64,000 bases of DNA. Source: Myotis daubentonii (lineage: Eukaryota; Chordata; Mammalia; Chiroptera; Vespertilionidae). Every line of letters starts with the position of its first letter. Position 1 is the first letter of the stretch. Below the pieces are notes generated by a model. The model saw only the letters and a list, made by a program, of their open reading frames with translations, was not told where the DNA came from and did not search any database. The position numbers and the translations under genes are program-made. Where the stretch lies: NCBI RefSeq assembly GCF_963259705.1, contig NC_081861.1, forward strand, positions 63,676,673 through 63,740,672, in the 5' to 3' direction. Positions 22,830 through 34,770 of this stretch are shown piece by piece.

Positions 22830-24160
22830 CCTGAACATTTTATTGAGGTATAATTGACATATAATAAACTACATATATTTAAATATACAATTTGATAAAA
22901 ATCTGTATCCAAAATAGTCAAATTCAAAGAAGCAAAGAATAGAATGGTGGATGCCAGGGGCTAGAAGAAGGTGGGAAAGGGGAGTTACTAATCAGAGGTA
23001 TACAATTTCAGTTATGCGAGATGAATAGGAACATTGAAATGGAGAGTCATTCCAGCTGAGATGATTTTGAGTCCATGTAATTGCTCTGTTGAGTTCACAT
23101 GTCCTGATCAGTTGGGAGCAGGGGATGGAACATTAATGATACAATGGACTATAATGGAAGAACCACTTTATTCTTTTATACATGTCATTCTGATTTTAAC
23201 AAATTTGAGTAAATCATTTTGACTCCTATGCAAAAAATGAAAGATTAATAGGTTCTAGAGATCTGCTATACAATATCATACCTATAGATAATAGTGTATT
23301 GTTCACTTAAAAATGTGTTGGGAGGGTGGATTTCATGTTAAGTGTTCTTACTAAAATAAAATAATATTTAAAAAATACATATGTATATAACCTTGTGCAG
23401 CTATCACTTCAATCAAGAAAACGAACATATCTACCAGCCCCAAAAAGTTCCTTTTGCTACTGTGTAGTTCCTTCCTCCTACCCCAGCTTTGTCCCCAAGC
23501 AAACACTGATCCACTTTCTGTCACTGTAGATTAGTTTCTATTTTATACAGTTTTATATAAATGGAATCATATGGTATGTACTATTTTATTTGGCTTATTT
23601 TATTCAGAATACTTATTTTGAGATTAATCTATGCTGTTGTACTTTTATTGCTGAGTAGTCCATTGTATGAATTTACCGCAGTTTGTGTACTAAAGTATGT
23701 CTTTGTGTATACATAGGCTTTTGTTTTTTTTGAGAGACTACCTAGGATTGGAAGTGACTGGGCCATAGGTAGATGGATATTTAACTTAAGAAACTACCCA
23801 AATTATGGTGCATCCATATAATAGAACCACTAAGTAATGGTTGAATAATTAATATGCAAAAAAGCATAAATAAACCTTCAAATAGTTAAACTGAGTGAAC
23901 AAATCTGACAGGAAATATTACATATTATATTGTTCCATTTTTATAATATTCTTGAGAATACAAAAATAATCTTCAGTGACAGATAGGAATCAGTGAATGC
24001 CTTGTTATCAGTGAAGGGAGACTCCGGGTTAGAGGGAGCGATTAAAGAGGGATGGGGGTGGGGGGATCTGCTAGGGCTGAGGTGTATGTTAATTATCTTG
24101 ATTGTGGGGATAGTTTCACAAGTATGTGACTAAATCATAGGTATCAAATTGTATGTTTAT
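22830..24160. repeat. Mosaic of old L1 3' fragments in both orientations
   Basis: 22835-22915 is a reversed L1M tail (TTTTATTGAGGTATAATTGA). 22916-23370 and 23780-24160 read forward (AGAATGGTGGATGCCAGGGG; GATTGTGGGGATAGTTTCAC). 23385-23760 reads reversed (AACACTGATCCACTTTCTGT; ATTGCTGAGTAGTCCATTGT). No coding potential. Confidence 0.65.
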
Positions 24161-24167
24161 TTATTTA

Positions 24168-24449
24168 CTAGTGGCCTAGTGCACGGATTCATGCACATTG
24201 AAAGGAAATTAATTAGAAGAAAGATTCAAGAAGTAATTACATTACTGCAAAAAATTACATGTCAAAATAGTATATATAATATAGTATTATAAAATTGAAA
24301 CACACGTGTGATTGGCACCAGTGAGAGCTTTATATGTATCTCCCATGCATGAGTCAACATTTATTTTTAAATTGCCAGTGCAGTCGGTTGGGCGGTCGGG
24401 CGGTTGGACAGGCACATGATCAGTCACTTAGCCTTTTATATATATAGGA
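24168..24449 (-). mobile_element. Non-autonomous Helitron
   Basis: Starts CTAGTGGCCTAGTGCACGGA (reversed 3' end) and ends GCCTTTTATATATATAGGA (reversed 5' end). The 3' segment AAGGAAATTAATTAGAAGAA matches the same region of the autonomous-type element at 18602, showing common ancestry. Confidence 0.85.
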
Positions 24450-26261
24450 TATTTTTAAAAATCTTTATTGTTGAAAGTATTATATATGTCCCTCTTTTCC
24501 CCCATTGACCCTTTCTAGATATATACAATTTATTATCTGTCAACAATGCCTCAATAGAGCTGTTAAAAAATGTCATCAATTGAAATATTTTGTAGATATC
24601 AAAAAAAAACTTGCCAAACTGTTTTCCAATAAGATATATCAGATCATATTCCCAACAGCAATTTAGAAAAGTTCCAGTTGTTCTACATTCTTGACAATAC
24701 TTGTTAAGGCCATTCTTTTAAAATTTTAGCTACTCTGGTATCTCATGGTTTTAACTTATATTTCCCTAATGAGTAATGATGTTGAGCATCTTTTGACATG
24801 TTTATTTCCTATTTAAATATCTTTTGGAAGCATCTGCTCAAATATTAATTTTTAATTGGATTGATGGTTTTCTCATTATTGTATTATGAATGCAAGTCCT
24901 TTATCAGATATATGCTTTGCAAATATTTTCTTCTAACCTGTGACTTGTTTTCTTATTCTCTTAGCAGTGTCTTTTGAAAAGCAGATTTTTAGCTTTGAAG
25001 AATTCCAATTTACTAATTTTTATTTTATGGACTGTATACTAGGTATGCTATCTAAGAAATCTGTGACTATCTCAAGTTCACAAAATTTTTCTGCTATGTT
25101 TTCTTTCAGAAATGTTATAGTTTTGGATTCAACTGGTTTTTCCATACAGACAATGATGTCTTCAGCAAATAATGACAGCTTTACCTAATCCTTTGCCATC
25201 TGTATGTACTTAATTTCTTTATCATGATGGATAGCACAAGCTAGGACTACTAGTAATAATGTTGAATAAAAGTGGCTAGAGTGTTGGATTTTGTTAACTT
25301 TGAGTTCAAAATTTAGTAGCAAGCTATAGTAACCAAGACTTTCTGGAACTCTCATAAAAATAAACCAGAAATACACCAATCACTTATTGTCAATTGATTT
25401 TGGACAAGGAAGCTATTCAATGGGATATAGTATTTTCAACAAGTGGTACTGAGTCAACTGGGTATACACATGAAGAAGAATGAAGTTGGTTCCCTACCTC
25501 ACACCATATATAAAAATTAACTCAAAATGGATCAAACACCTAAGTGGAAAAACTAAATGTATAAAACTCTTAGAAGTAAACATAGCTGTAAATATTTCTG
25601 ACTATGGTTTCTTATGTATAATACCAAAAGAATAAGCAACCAATAAATAAATAAATAAATAAATTAAACTTCATTAAAATTAAATATTTTTGTGTTTCAA
25701 ATAACACCATCAAAAAGTGAAAAGATAACCAACAGAAAAGATTTGCAAATCATATATCTGATAAGGGATTAGTATTTAGAATATATAAAGAGCTCTTAGA
25801 ACTCAACAATAAAAAGACAAACAATCCAATGTAAAAAAAAAAAAAGGATGAAGGATTTTAATAAACATTTCTCAAAAGAAGATATGGAAATGGGCAATAA
25901 GAACATGAAAATATGCTCAGTATCATTAGCCATTAAGGAAATACAAATCAAAACCACAATGAGATATTACTTTACACTCACTATGATGGCTATAATTGAG
26001 AAAACAGGAAATAACAAATGTTGGCAAGGATGTGGAGAAATTGGAATTCTCATACAGAGCTGGTAAGAATCTAAAATGGTGCAGATGCTTTACAAAACAG
26101 TTTGACAGTTTTTCAAAAACTTAAACATAGAGTTTCCATATGACTCAACAATTTCACTTTTTTTTGGGGGGGCAATTTCACTCTTATATACACAAGAGAA
26201 CAGAAAACATATGCCTCCACGAAACCTTTTATGCAAGTATTCATGCCACCATTATTCTTAA
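24450..26261. repeat. Old L1 fragments, reversed then forward
   Basis: 24450-25320 is L1 in reverse orientation: a short bat-L1-like tail at 24450-24510, then ORF2-derived sequence such as TTTGAAAAGCAGATTTTTAG and CAATGATGTCTTCAGCAAAT. 25325-26261 is L1M in forward orientation: CAATTGATTTTGGACAAGGA, AGATATGGAAATGGGCAATA, and AAATGTTGGCAAGGATGTGG. No intact frame. Confidence 0.75.
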
Positions 26262-26628
26262 CTAGAGAACTGGTGCACAAAATTCATGCACTTGTGGGGG
26301 CAGTGTCCCTCAGCCCAGCCTGAGCCCTCTCACAGTCCAGGAGCCCTCAGGGGATGTCTGACTGATGGCTTAGGCCTGCTCCCTGCAGTCGGCAGTTGGA
26401 CATCCTTAGCGCTGGCGTGGAGGCAGGAGAGGCTCCCGCCACCACCCCTGCACTGGCCAGCCATGAGCCTGGCTTCTGGCTGAGCAGCGCTCCCCCTGTA
26501 GGAGCCCACTGACAACCAGGGGGCACCTTCTGCATTGAGCATCTTCCCCCTGGTGGTCAGTGCACGTCATAGCAACCAGTTGTTCTGCCTGTTTGGTCAA
26601 TTTACATATTAGCCTTTTATTATATAGA
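26262..26628 (-). mobile_element. Non-autonomous Helitron inserted in L1
   Basis: Starts CTAGAGAACTGGTGCACAAA and ends GCCTTTTATTATATAGA. The flanks join as one L1M phrase (ATTATTCTTA-A / TAGTCAAAAGATTAAAATAA), showing a clean A-T insertion without target duplication, the Helitron signature. Confidence 0.9.
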
Positions 26629-26810
26629 ATAGTCAAAAGATTAAAATAACCCAAATGTTCATCAAATTATGAATGGATAAACAAAATGCGTTATATCCAC
26701 ATAATGGATATTATTCAGCCAAAATAAATGAACAACTTATTCATGTTACCACATGGATGAACCTTAAAAACACTATGCTAAGTGAAAGAAGCCTGTCACA
26801 AGAAAGTCAC
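26629..26810 (+). repeat. Old L1 fragment continued
   Basis: Continuation of the L1M 3' region across the Helitron: ACCCAAATGTTCATCAAATT, TATTATTCAGCCAAAATAAA and CTATGCTAAGTGAAAGAAGC. Confidence 0.8.
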
Positions 26811-27660
26811 AGTCTTCCCTGGTGTGGCCATTGTGGATCACAGCACAGGAGCTGCCTCTACGGGTGGATGTGGTTGGCCTGGGGCTGAGGAGGCTGCCAA
26901 CATGCCGGAGTCCAACATCACTATCCTGGGCAACTGGTCTGTGGGGAAATCCTCATTGACAGTTCAGTTTGTTGAAGGCCAATTTGTTGACTCCTACCAT
27001 CCAACCATAAAGAACACTTTAACAAAATTGATCACAGTAAATCGATAAGAATATGATCTCCAACTTGTAGAGATAGCTGGGCAGGATGAATATCCCATTT
27101 TTCCTCAGACGTACTCCATAGATATTAATGTTATATTCTTGTGTATTCTGTTGCATCGATCAAAAGTTTTGAGGTGATTAAAGTTATCCATGGCAAATTG
27201 TTGGACATGGTGGGGAAAGTGCAAATACCTGTTATGCTGGTTGAGAATAAGAAAGACCTACTAATGGAAAAGGTGATCAGTTACAAAGAAGGGATGGCGT
27301 TAGCAGAATCTTAAAAGGCAGCATTTTTGGAATCTTCTGCTAAAGAGAATCAAACTGCTGTTGATGTTTTCCGAAGGATAATTTTGGAGGCAGAAAAACA
27401 TTGATGGGGCTGCTTCCCCAGGAAAGTCTTCTTGCTCGGTGATGTAATTCCACTGCAGGACCTGAGGACACTGGGACCCGGCTTGCCTGCAGATGCAAAC
27501 TGCCCATCATCCTAGAAGATAAGCTATGCTTCATATTTTCTTCTGTTAACCTGAAAGATTTATTTGGATCAGAGCTTTTTCCCACCTGCCCCCCTTTCAG
27601 ATTATGTTGAACTCTGACTCTGTCCACCTGAGTTCACTTCCACTTTCAATTTTAAGTAAT
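26811..27660 (+). pseudogene. RHEB: Processed pseudogene of RHEB
   Basis: An intronless copy of RHEB, the small GTPase that activates mTORC1 at the lysosome. The coding footprint is 26902-27446. After ATG the P-loop region reads SVGKSSLTVQFVEGQFVDSY, nearly identical to RHEB (SVGKSSLT matching GxxxxGKS/T), but the first residues are altered and about three are missing. A CAA-to-TAA change at 27046-27048 stops the frame after 48 codons. A 2-bp loss in the IDINGY-equivalent codons (about 27129) shifts the frame, and another stop replaces a Trp codon near 27312. The C-terminal CaaX box CSVM is still readable (27432-27443) before a TAA stop. 5' UTR-like sequence (26811-26901) and 3' UTR-like sequence (to 27660) flank it, without introns. 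Inserted within an old L1 fragment; a Ves SINE truncates its visible 3' end. Not functional as a protein. Confidence 0.93.
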
Positions 27661-27910
27661 TGGCCCTGGCCAGTTTGGCTTAGTGGATAGAAGGGTCCCG
27701 CCTGCGGACGGAAGGGTCCCGGGTTTGATCCTGGTCAAGAGCATGTACCATGGTTGCAGGCTCCTCCCCTGCCTGGGCCTTGGTCCAGGCTCCTGCAGAA
27801 GGCAACCAATGGATGTGTTTCTCTCGCATCGATGTTTCTCTCTGTCTTTCCCTCTCTCTCCCACTCTCCCTAAAAACCAATGGAATAATATCCTCAGGTG
27901 AGGATTAACA
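27661..27910 (+). repeat. Ves SINE with target duplication
   Basis: Plus-strand Ves of the long-bodied subfamily, from GGCCCTGGCCAGTTTGGCTT to CTCAGGTGAGGATTAACAAC. ATTTTAAGTA occurs on both sides (27647-27657 and 27915-27924), a target duplication. A 10-bp phrase in the head (AAGGGTCCCGCCTGCGGACG then AAGGGTCCCG) is duplicated. Confidence 0.9.
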
Positions 27911-28056
27911 ACAAATTTTAAGTATTCATATTTTCAATTTATATATTGTATTTCTCAATAATATTATTACCTAGAATTTTATAGGCATTAATTTTTAAGT
28001 GTAGTTTGATGTTTAAAATAATGTAATCATCAAAGATGCATATTGTTATGCTACTA

Positions 28057-29163
28057 CTAGGGGCCCGGTGCACGAAATTCGTGCACTGGGTGTGTGTGTG
28101 TGGGGGGGGGAGAGTGTCCCTCAGCCCAGCCTGCCCCCTCTCACATACTGGGAGCCCTCAGGCATTGACCCCCATCACCCTCTGATCGCCTGATCGGCCC
28201 CTTGCCCAGGCCTGATGCCTCCGCCAGAGGTGTCAGGCTTGGACAGGGGACCCCCATCTCCCCCCGATCACTGGCTCTGGCCCCCGCCCAGGCCTGAGGC
28301 CTCTGGCCCAGGAATCATGCCTGGGCAGGGGACCCCCATCTCCCTCTGATCGCTTGCTCCACCCCCCACCCAAGCCTGATGCCTCTGGCCCAGGCATCAG
28401 GCCTGGGCAGGGGACCCCCAGCCCCCCGCCCAGGCCTGATGCCTCCACCAGAGGAGTTGACCCTCATCACCCTCGGATCAACAATCACCGGATCGGCCCC
28501 TTGACCAGGCCTGAGGCCTCCAGCAGAGGTGTCAGGCCTGGGCAGGGGATCCCCAGCTCTCCGCGGTTGCAGGCTCCACCCCTGCCCAGGCCTAACGCCT
28601 CTGGCCGAGGCATTAGGCCTGAGCAGGGGACCCCCAGCTCCCCGCGGTTGCAGGCTCCGCCCCTGCCCCTGCAGGACGCCTCTGGCCTAGGCGTCTGGCC
28701 CGGGCAGCAGGGACCCACAGTAGCAGCGGCCCCGCGATCGTGTGCTCCGCTTTAGGCCCAGGCAAGGGACCCCTAGCTCCCGGGACTGCCAGCTTCGACC
28801 ATGCCCAGCTCCCATCGCTGGCTCCACCCCTACTTCCTGCTATCACTGGCCAGGGCGGAAAAGGCGCCTGATTCTCCGATCATGGCTGGGGGGCAGGGCA
28901 AAGGCCGCTCCAGGGCCGCCTTTGTCCTGCCCCCCAGCTCTTAGCTCCCCCCTGGGTTTCCAATCACTGTCAGTGGCAGGGGGCTTCTTCCTGCTTTCCC
29001 TTTTGCCTCCCTGCATTGTGCCTACATATGCAAATTAACCGCCATCTTTGTTGGCAGTTAACTGCCATCTTAGTTGGCAGTTAATTTGCATATAGCCCTT
29101 ATTAGCCAATGAAAAGGGTAGCGTCGTACCCCAATTACCATTTTTCTCTTTTATTAGTGTAGA
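28057..29163 (-). mobile_element. Large GC-rich Helitron with minisatellite core
   Basis: Begins at the reversed 3' end (CTAGGGGCCCGGTGCACGAA, hairpin GTGCACGAAATTCGTGCAC) and ends at reversed 5' terminus TTTTATTAGTGTAGA. The 5' 150 bp, including two GCCATCTTTGTTGGCAGTTA-type units, match the 5' ends of the elements at 53886 and 55913. About 28200-28720 consists of 55-75-bp tandem units built on GGCCTGATGCCTC...CAGGCCTGGGCAGGGGACCC. It is non-coding despite open frames of up to 133 codons. Confidence 0.88.
28190..28720. repeat. GC-rich minisatellite inside the Helitron
   Basis: Roughly eight to nine imperfect units sharing CCCAGGCCTGATGCCTC and GGCAGGGGACCCCCA, each with a partly self-complementary GGCCTGA...TCAGGCC core. 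Unit length varies from about 55 to 75 bp. Confidence 0.75.
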
Positions 29164-29689
29164 TATATCTGCTAAGTGACACAGTACTTAATAATGAGTT
29201 TGGTTATCTCACTACTTTGGTACCCTGGTTCTTATATATCATTAGGGATTGTTCTAGTTCTTGGCAAACAATACATGTATATTTTGATTTTTTTAACTGT
29301 CCTTGGGTTTCAGTGTTCTTATATATAGCCTTGTGTTCAATGATGGCTTATCTTATAGTATCCTATCAAGACAGATTTTTAATTTGCATAACACACTCTG
29401 CAAGGTCATGGGCATCATATCATGACAAAAAAATAACATTTCTGCTGACTTTTTCCTATAAGCAGCATTTTATAAAGTTTTTTTTTAATTCTATGTGAAA
29501 TGGGTTTTAAGACTTTAGGCAAAAAAAAATCTAAATAGATGAATAAATTAAGTCAAAAATAATAAACTCTAATACTTTTTGCAGTTTTATTAATTAGGCA
29601 ATATTCTAGAGCTTAATATATTCCTTTATCTTGGTTGGGTCACCATGGGTCTGGCTGAATTTGCTCCTTCAACATTTCATTTCCTCTGT
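29164..29689. other. AT-rich unique sequence
   Basis: No gene recognised. The 93-codon open frame at 29217-29498 is rich in Cys/Phe/Tyr codons from T-rich DNA and has no recognisable domain. Confidence 0.45.
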
Positions 29690-29850
29690 AATAATGTTAG
29701 CACATTTTATTGTACTTGTTTATATCGTTTCCCCTCCTCCAAACTGCAAACTCCTCAGGATAAGAAATGTGTTTCCTTTGTCTTTCAGGCCCTATACTAG
29801 CGCTTGGAACAGAGTATTAGTAAATATTTGGAAATAAATGTTGATTCCCC
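29690..29850 (+). repeat. L2 LINE fragment
   Basis: L2 3' phrases such as CTCCTCAGGATAAGAAATGT, GTCTTTCAGGCCCTATACTA and AGAGTATTAGTAAATATTTG in plus orientation. Confidence 0.6.
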
Positions 29851-29987
29851 AGACAGATCAGACCTTTAGAAAGGGAACTCACAGTCAACTAGATTTTGGC
29901 AAAATTCAACTTTTAAATTTATATTAGATGATATATGTTTACAGGGACTTTCTTTGGATTAATGTATCCACAACCCTAAATAATAAC

Positions 29988-30356
29988 TGTTATGCTCTGA
30001 ATTGTATCCCCACAAAATTTATATATTGAAACCCTAACCCACAGCATCTCAGAATGTGACTATTTGAAGATAGGGCCATTAAAGAGGTAATTTAGTTAAA
30101 ATGAGGTCATTAGTGTAGGCCCTGATCCAATGATCCCTGCTCTTACAAAAAGAAACTAGGACAGGGACACACAGAAGACCATGTGAAGATACAGAGAGAA
30201 GATGGCCATCTGCAAGCTGAGAAGAGAAGCTTGAGAAGAAACCAACCAACCCTGCTACTTTGATCTCAGACTTCTACCCTCCAGATCTGTGAGACAGTTA
30301 AGCCACCCATTCTGTGGCAACCTTAGCCACTCATATAGCAGCTGGCAAATAATACA
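29988..30356 (+). mobile_element. MaLR (MST/MLT1-type) solo LTR
   Basis: Begins TGTTATGCTCTGAATTGTAT and ends AGCTGGCAAATAATACA. In between are the phrases typical of mammalian apparent LTR retrotransposons: CAGAATGTGACTATTTGAAG, GGGCCATTAAAGAGGTAATT, AGGCCCTGATCCAATGATCC and CTTCTACCCTCCAGATCTGT. About 370 bp, ancient, no coding sequence. Confidence 0.75.
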
Positions 30357-30584
30357 GTAGCTAAAACATTGTTTTGGTAAATATGACATTTAAAAAAGAA
30401 ACCTCCTGTTCCTGTGGGAATATTTACACACACTCCATTAGAGCCTCCCCTCCACTATAAAATATGTAACTTCAGAGTGACCCAGTATTTATTTTTCTCT
30501 AGTGTTTTTTACACAATTTTGCACACGCACTGACAATTCTTTATTCTCTAGCTCTCCTCTCAGGTTTCATAGTTCTTTTTTTGT

Positions 30585-30826
30585 TGTTGTTAATCCTCAC
30601 CTGAGGATATTTTTTTCCATTGATTTTTAGAGAGAGTAGAGGAGAGAGGAAAAGACAGAGAGAAATATCGATGTGAGAGAGACACATTGATTGGTTGCCT
30701 CCTGCACACACCCAGACCAGGGCCAGATATTGAGCCTGCAACCGAGGTACCTTCCCTTAACCAGAATCAAACCTGCAGTCCACGGGCAAACACTCTATTC
30801 ACTGAGCCAAATCAGCTAGCTAGGGC
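30585..30826 (-). repeat. Ves SINE with target duplication
   Basis: Minus-strand long-bodied Ves. CATAGTTCTTTTTTT occurs at 30568-30582 and again at 30827-30841, a 15-bp target duplication. Head at right end: CTGAGCCAAATCAGCTAGCT. Confidence 0.92.
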
Positions 30827-30841
30827 CATAGTTCTTTTTTT

Positions 30842-32050
30842 CCAACATAATCCACAGCTCCTGGGTGGAATCACAGTAGAAGTGACAGTTTATTTCCCCA
30901 TCACACCTCTTATACTTTCTAAACAACCTTCTAACTTCTGTGTAACCAGGGGCTATCATCTACTTCTCACGTGTTACTGACTTACTAGCACAAGATGTGA
31001 GCCAGAACCATGTCTTAGAAAACTATGAATGATAGACGGAAATAGTGAATACACAAAGAAGAGTTAGTTCTCTTATGAAATCTTGTTATTCTTGAAGTTT
31101 AATTTTGTAATCAGAATTGACAATTTTATCACAGGAAAGGGCCTAATATAGTAGTCTTTACAAAGGAGACAATGGTTTTTATAATATGATTTTTCTGGGA
31201 AAATTACAAGGAATGAATAAAAATATTCACAGCTATTTTCAAAATGAAGTAATATGTTCCAATCTTTTGAAGTTAGCATATTTCTAGCACCATAAACCCA
31301 ATTCTGGAGAGCCATGTACAGACTTGCTTTGACAAAATAACAAAACACATTAGCTGATTTCTCAGAAGAATATTTATAGCCATAGCAAAATATTCATATG
31401 CCATCAAATTTAGCTTAAGAATACATCACTGTGATTCCATAAATACACAAATGAATTAATTCTCAAAAGTAATGTATTACACAATGAACTTCAAGTAATG
31501 TATTCCCAAACATGTAGTTTTTTTGTGTGTGTGAATACATAGATAGAAACATTTTCTGACTGAATGATAGACAATGACTTGATTTGAGATTTTTCTCATT
31601 TTAGGATAAAAATTATGATAAACATAGAAATTTTTATCCCTGGGATTATTGAGCAAGTGAAAGACTAAACATTTGGTCACTTCAGGTAACATGCATTCAC
31701 TAGAAAGATCTGAGTATAAAATGCCAGATAATATAAAATCAGTGGTGTTGTTGTTATTGTGTTAACAACCACAATCAATGAACCGAATCAATTTCTTTTT
31801 CATCATGGTGCCTGTATATACTTCCTGGTTGACTTGGATCCAGCTCAGAGGAAAACTGCTCTGCTGTCAGGCTTACCTGGTTCATTTTTCCTTTCTAATG
31901 AGGGAAAACAGATGGAGTAAATTATCTCTTGCAAACCCCCTGCTCCCCATTTTCCCAGTAGGCCTTCTTTCTAAAACTGGCAAGAAGAGAGTGGCAACTT
32001 GAAGATCACAATTGTTTGACTTAATCAATCCCAAAGCCTTTTATCTCAAA
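30842..32050. other. AT-rich unique sequence
   Basis: No gene or recognised repeat. Minus-strand frames of 71-91 codons (31073-31692) look random. Confidence 0.45.
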
Positions 32051-32423
32051 CTAGAGGCCTGGTGCATGAGAATATGTGCACTGGAGGAGGGGGGCGTCCC
32101 TCAGCCTGGCCTGCCCCCTCTCACAGTCCGGGAACCCTCAGGGGATGTCCTACTGATGACTTAGGCACAGTCTGGCCTCCCTCTGCAGGAGGCAATGGGC
32201 CGATCAGGAGAAGGCACCACCCCCATGACCCCAGCTGCTGCTGTCACTGCGGGCTGCTGGAGCTGCAAGGCCTGAACCCCAGGCCTCACAGCTGCCAGGG
32301 CTCATGGCTGCCTGAGTCTATGGCTGCCTGAACCCCAGGCCTTGCAGCCGCTGTGGCTTTGTCTGGATGGACGTCCGGAAGATGTCTGCTCTAATGAACA
32401 TATCACGCTTTTGTTAGTGTAGA
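32051..32423 (-). mobile_element. Non-autonomous Helitron
   Basis: Begins CTAGAGGCCTGGTGCATGAG (reversed 3' end with hairpin) and ends CTTTTGTTAGTGTAGA (reversed 5' end). The GC-rich interior includes short repeats of GGCTGCCTGA and CCCCAGGCCT. Confidence 0.85.
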
Positions 32424-32945
32424 TACATTTTAGCTGAATGTTCCCATGATCAGGCTTTAGTTTATACAAAACTTAGCTCATAAACCATCGGCTTCAGAAT
32501 CAGAAAACTTGTTTAAAATGAGGATTTCTCAGGTCCCCACCCTGCCAGTTATTCTGATTCAACAGATTTAAGGTAGAACTCAATAATATTCAATTTTATA
32601 AGCCCCCTATGTAATTCTCACGCAAGTGAATTTTGCCACACTTTAAGGAACACTGCTGTAAACCAAGTGCACCAGGTGGGACATGGTTGAGAGTGCTCTC
32701 ATTTGAAGTCTTCTATTCTTGTAAAATAGGTGAATTTTCTGCTTCCCAACCCTTCATTCCACTGGCACACCTCTGCCCATCCTTCAGTATCAAAACCAAG
32801 GTAAAACCTTTTATAACTTCTCTACAACCAGTTGATCAATCTTATTTTGAATGACTAGGGAATCCACCTCATGCATGTCTTTTTTATGGTATTTATCACA
32901 CATTGTTTTGATTGCTTCTGTCTCATTAAATGTTGGTGTTTCTTG
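32424..32945 (+). repeat. MER5-like and L2 fragments
   Basis: 32465-32660 resembles MER5A (GGTCCCCACCCTGCCAGTTA; CCCCCTATGTAATTCTCACG). 32745-32945 resembles L2 3' sequence (CTTCAGTATCAAAACCAAGG; TGCATGTCTTTTTTATGGTA). Both old; family calls are tentative. Confidence 0.5.
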
Positions 32946-33925
32946 GGCTTTTGTTGTTTGTCATTCTCTTTCCTTATTCTTTACATATTTCCTGAGCAAT
33001 GTCATCTATACCCATGTCTTCAACTATCACTCGTAAAACTGATGACTTTCAAATGTGTAACTCTAGCCCACATGTCTCTCCTAATCTCCACATCCAATAG
33101 TCGATAGGATATCCATGTCTCAGTGTCAAAAACTGAACTTATTTTCTTCCTATATCGCCAAACCCTCTCCTAAACCTGCTCCTTCTTTTCTTTTCTTCTA
33201 AATGTCACTGCCATGTAGTCAGTTGTTGAAACCAGAAACTGAGCAGTCATTCTACATTCCTCCCTCATTTGATACTATCAGATATTCTGCGCTATTTCTC
33301 AAATCTCTGTTCTCTACTCTTCCACTGCTATTGCATTGTATAAAAGCTAGTTTATTATAATATATGCTACTTTATGGCAGATCCAAGTATAAATAAAGGT
33401 ATTACTTGGTAAACGGCAAATAATATGTATTGATTCTTCAAAAATCTTCCAGGTTTATTCAATTCTTAAAAATGTTGAAGAGATAATTAGAGGGAAGTAG
33501 AAAATAGTATGTTAGCCAGATCTTCATCTTTCACAGCATAGAATAAATCTATAATGTCTAAGTTCAATAAATCAGGAAATGGCAGAGAAACATATTAAAA
33601 ATACCACAAAGATACAACCAGCCAAATACAGAATGTGGGAAATTCTTTGGCACAAGTGACCTGAATTATTAAAATAAATAAATAAATGGCATCAGAAAAT
33701 GAGATAAGGAGAATGTTATAGTTTACTAGAGACTTAAGAAACAATTTCATCATAATTCAATATGCTGATTTTGTTTGGAGCCTAATTCAAGTGTGTGTTT
33801 TTTAAAGATACTCTGGGGAAATTTGTACACAGATTTGGTACTAGGTGCTATTAAATAATTATTATAAGTGTATTTGGATTATGTTTTTAAAATTATTCTC
33901 ATCTGACAGAGATATATACCTAAGT

Positions 33926-33931
<6 letters not shown>
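32946..33931. other. AT-rich unique sequence
   Basis: No gene recognised. A short (AAAT)n run lies at 33672-33687 and (ATTT)n at 33926-33952, the latter running into the next SINE. Confidence 0.5.
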
Positions 33932-33956
<25 letters not shown>

Positions 33957-34165
33957 ATATATTTTATTGATTTTTTACAGAGAAGAAGGGAGAGGGATAG
34001 AGAGTTAGAAACATCAATGAGACAGAAACACCGATCAGCTGCTTCCTGCACACCCCCCAGTGGGGATGTGCCCGCAACCAAGGTACATGCCCTTGACCGG
34101 AATTGAACCTGGGACCTTTGAGTCTGCAGGCCGACGCTCTATCCACTGAGCCAAACCGGTTCGGC
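33932..34165 (-). repeat. Ves SINE with target duplication
   Basis: Minus-strand Ves, well conserved (head CTGAGCCAAACCGGTTCGGC). TATACCTAAGTATTTAT flanks it on both sides (33914-33930 and 34166-34182), a 17-bp duplication. Confidence 0.94.
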
Positions 34166-34189
34166 TATACCTAAGTATTTATGAGTAAA

Positions 34190-34544
34190 AAGATTTGATG
34201 TCAAAAATTTACTTTAAAATACCCCAGGTCAAACCACATAGAAAAATGGATCATAGACCTAAATGTAAAAACCTAAAACCATAAAAGTGCTAGAAGAAAA
34301 CATAGGAAAGTTATTTAAAATCAGGTTTGGCAAAGATTTTTTTTAGACATGATACCTAAAACAGAATACATAAAATAACAAATCAATAATTTGGACTTCA
34401 TCAACATTAAAAATTTCTCCTATTCAAAAGATACTTTTAGGAAAGTAAAAGGGCAGAATTTTTGCAAAGCATATATTTAATAAAGGATTCTATACAGAAT
34501 TTATAAAAAAAACTCCTAAAATTCAGTAATAAGTAAAAAAAAAA
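34190..34544 (+). repeat. Old L1 ORF2 fragment
   Basis: Forward L1M: ATAGAAAAATGGATCATAGA, GAAAACATAGGAAAGTTATT, ATTTGGACTTCATCAACATT. It probably continues after intervening insertions at 35640. Frame destroyed. Confidence 0.75.
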
Positions 34545-34770
34545 TCTATAATAATAAAAGCATAATATGCTAATTAGACTGGGCATCCTTCCAGACGTTC
34601 TTCCAGACGACCTTCTGGATGAAGCCACAGCTACAAGGGAAGCCTGGGTCCTGGGTGCTTGCTGGTGGCCAGAGGGAAGCCCGGGTCCCGGTTGCCAGAG
34701 GGAAGCTGGTGCTGGCAGCCAGGGGAAGGAAGACCTACTCTTGCATGAATTTCATGCATCGGGCCTCTCG
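34545..34770 (+). mobile_element. Short non-autonomous Helitron in L1
   Basis: Plus-strand: 5' end TCTATAATAATAAAAGCATA, then the 3' hairpin TGCATGAATTTCATGCA and terminal CTCG (for CTAG). At 226 bp it is the shortest complete copy here; its 5' segment matches the Helitron at 2446. Confidence 0.85.

Noticed and set aside
26782..27048. Functional RHEB-like GTPase gene
   Set aside because: Stop after 48 codons, later frameshift and no introns; a processed pseudogene.
28233..29038. GC-rich frames of up to 133 codons on both strands
   Set aside because: They lie inside the Helitron minisatellite and change frame between units.
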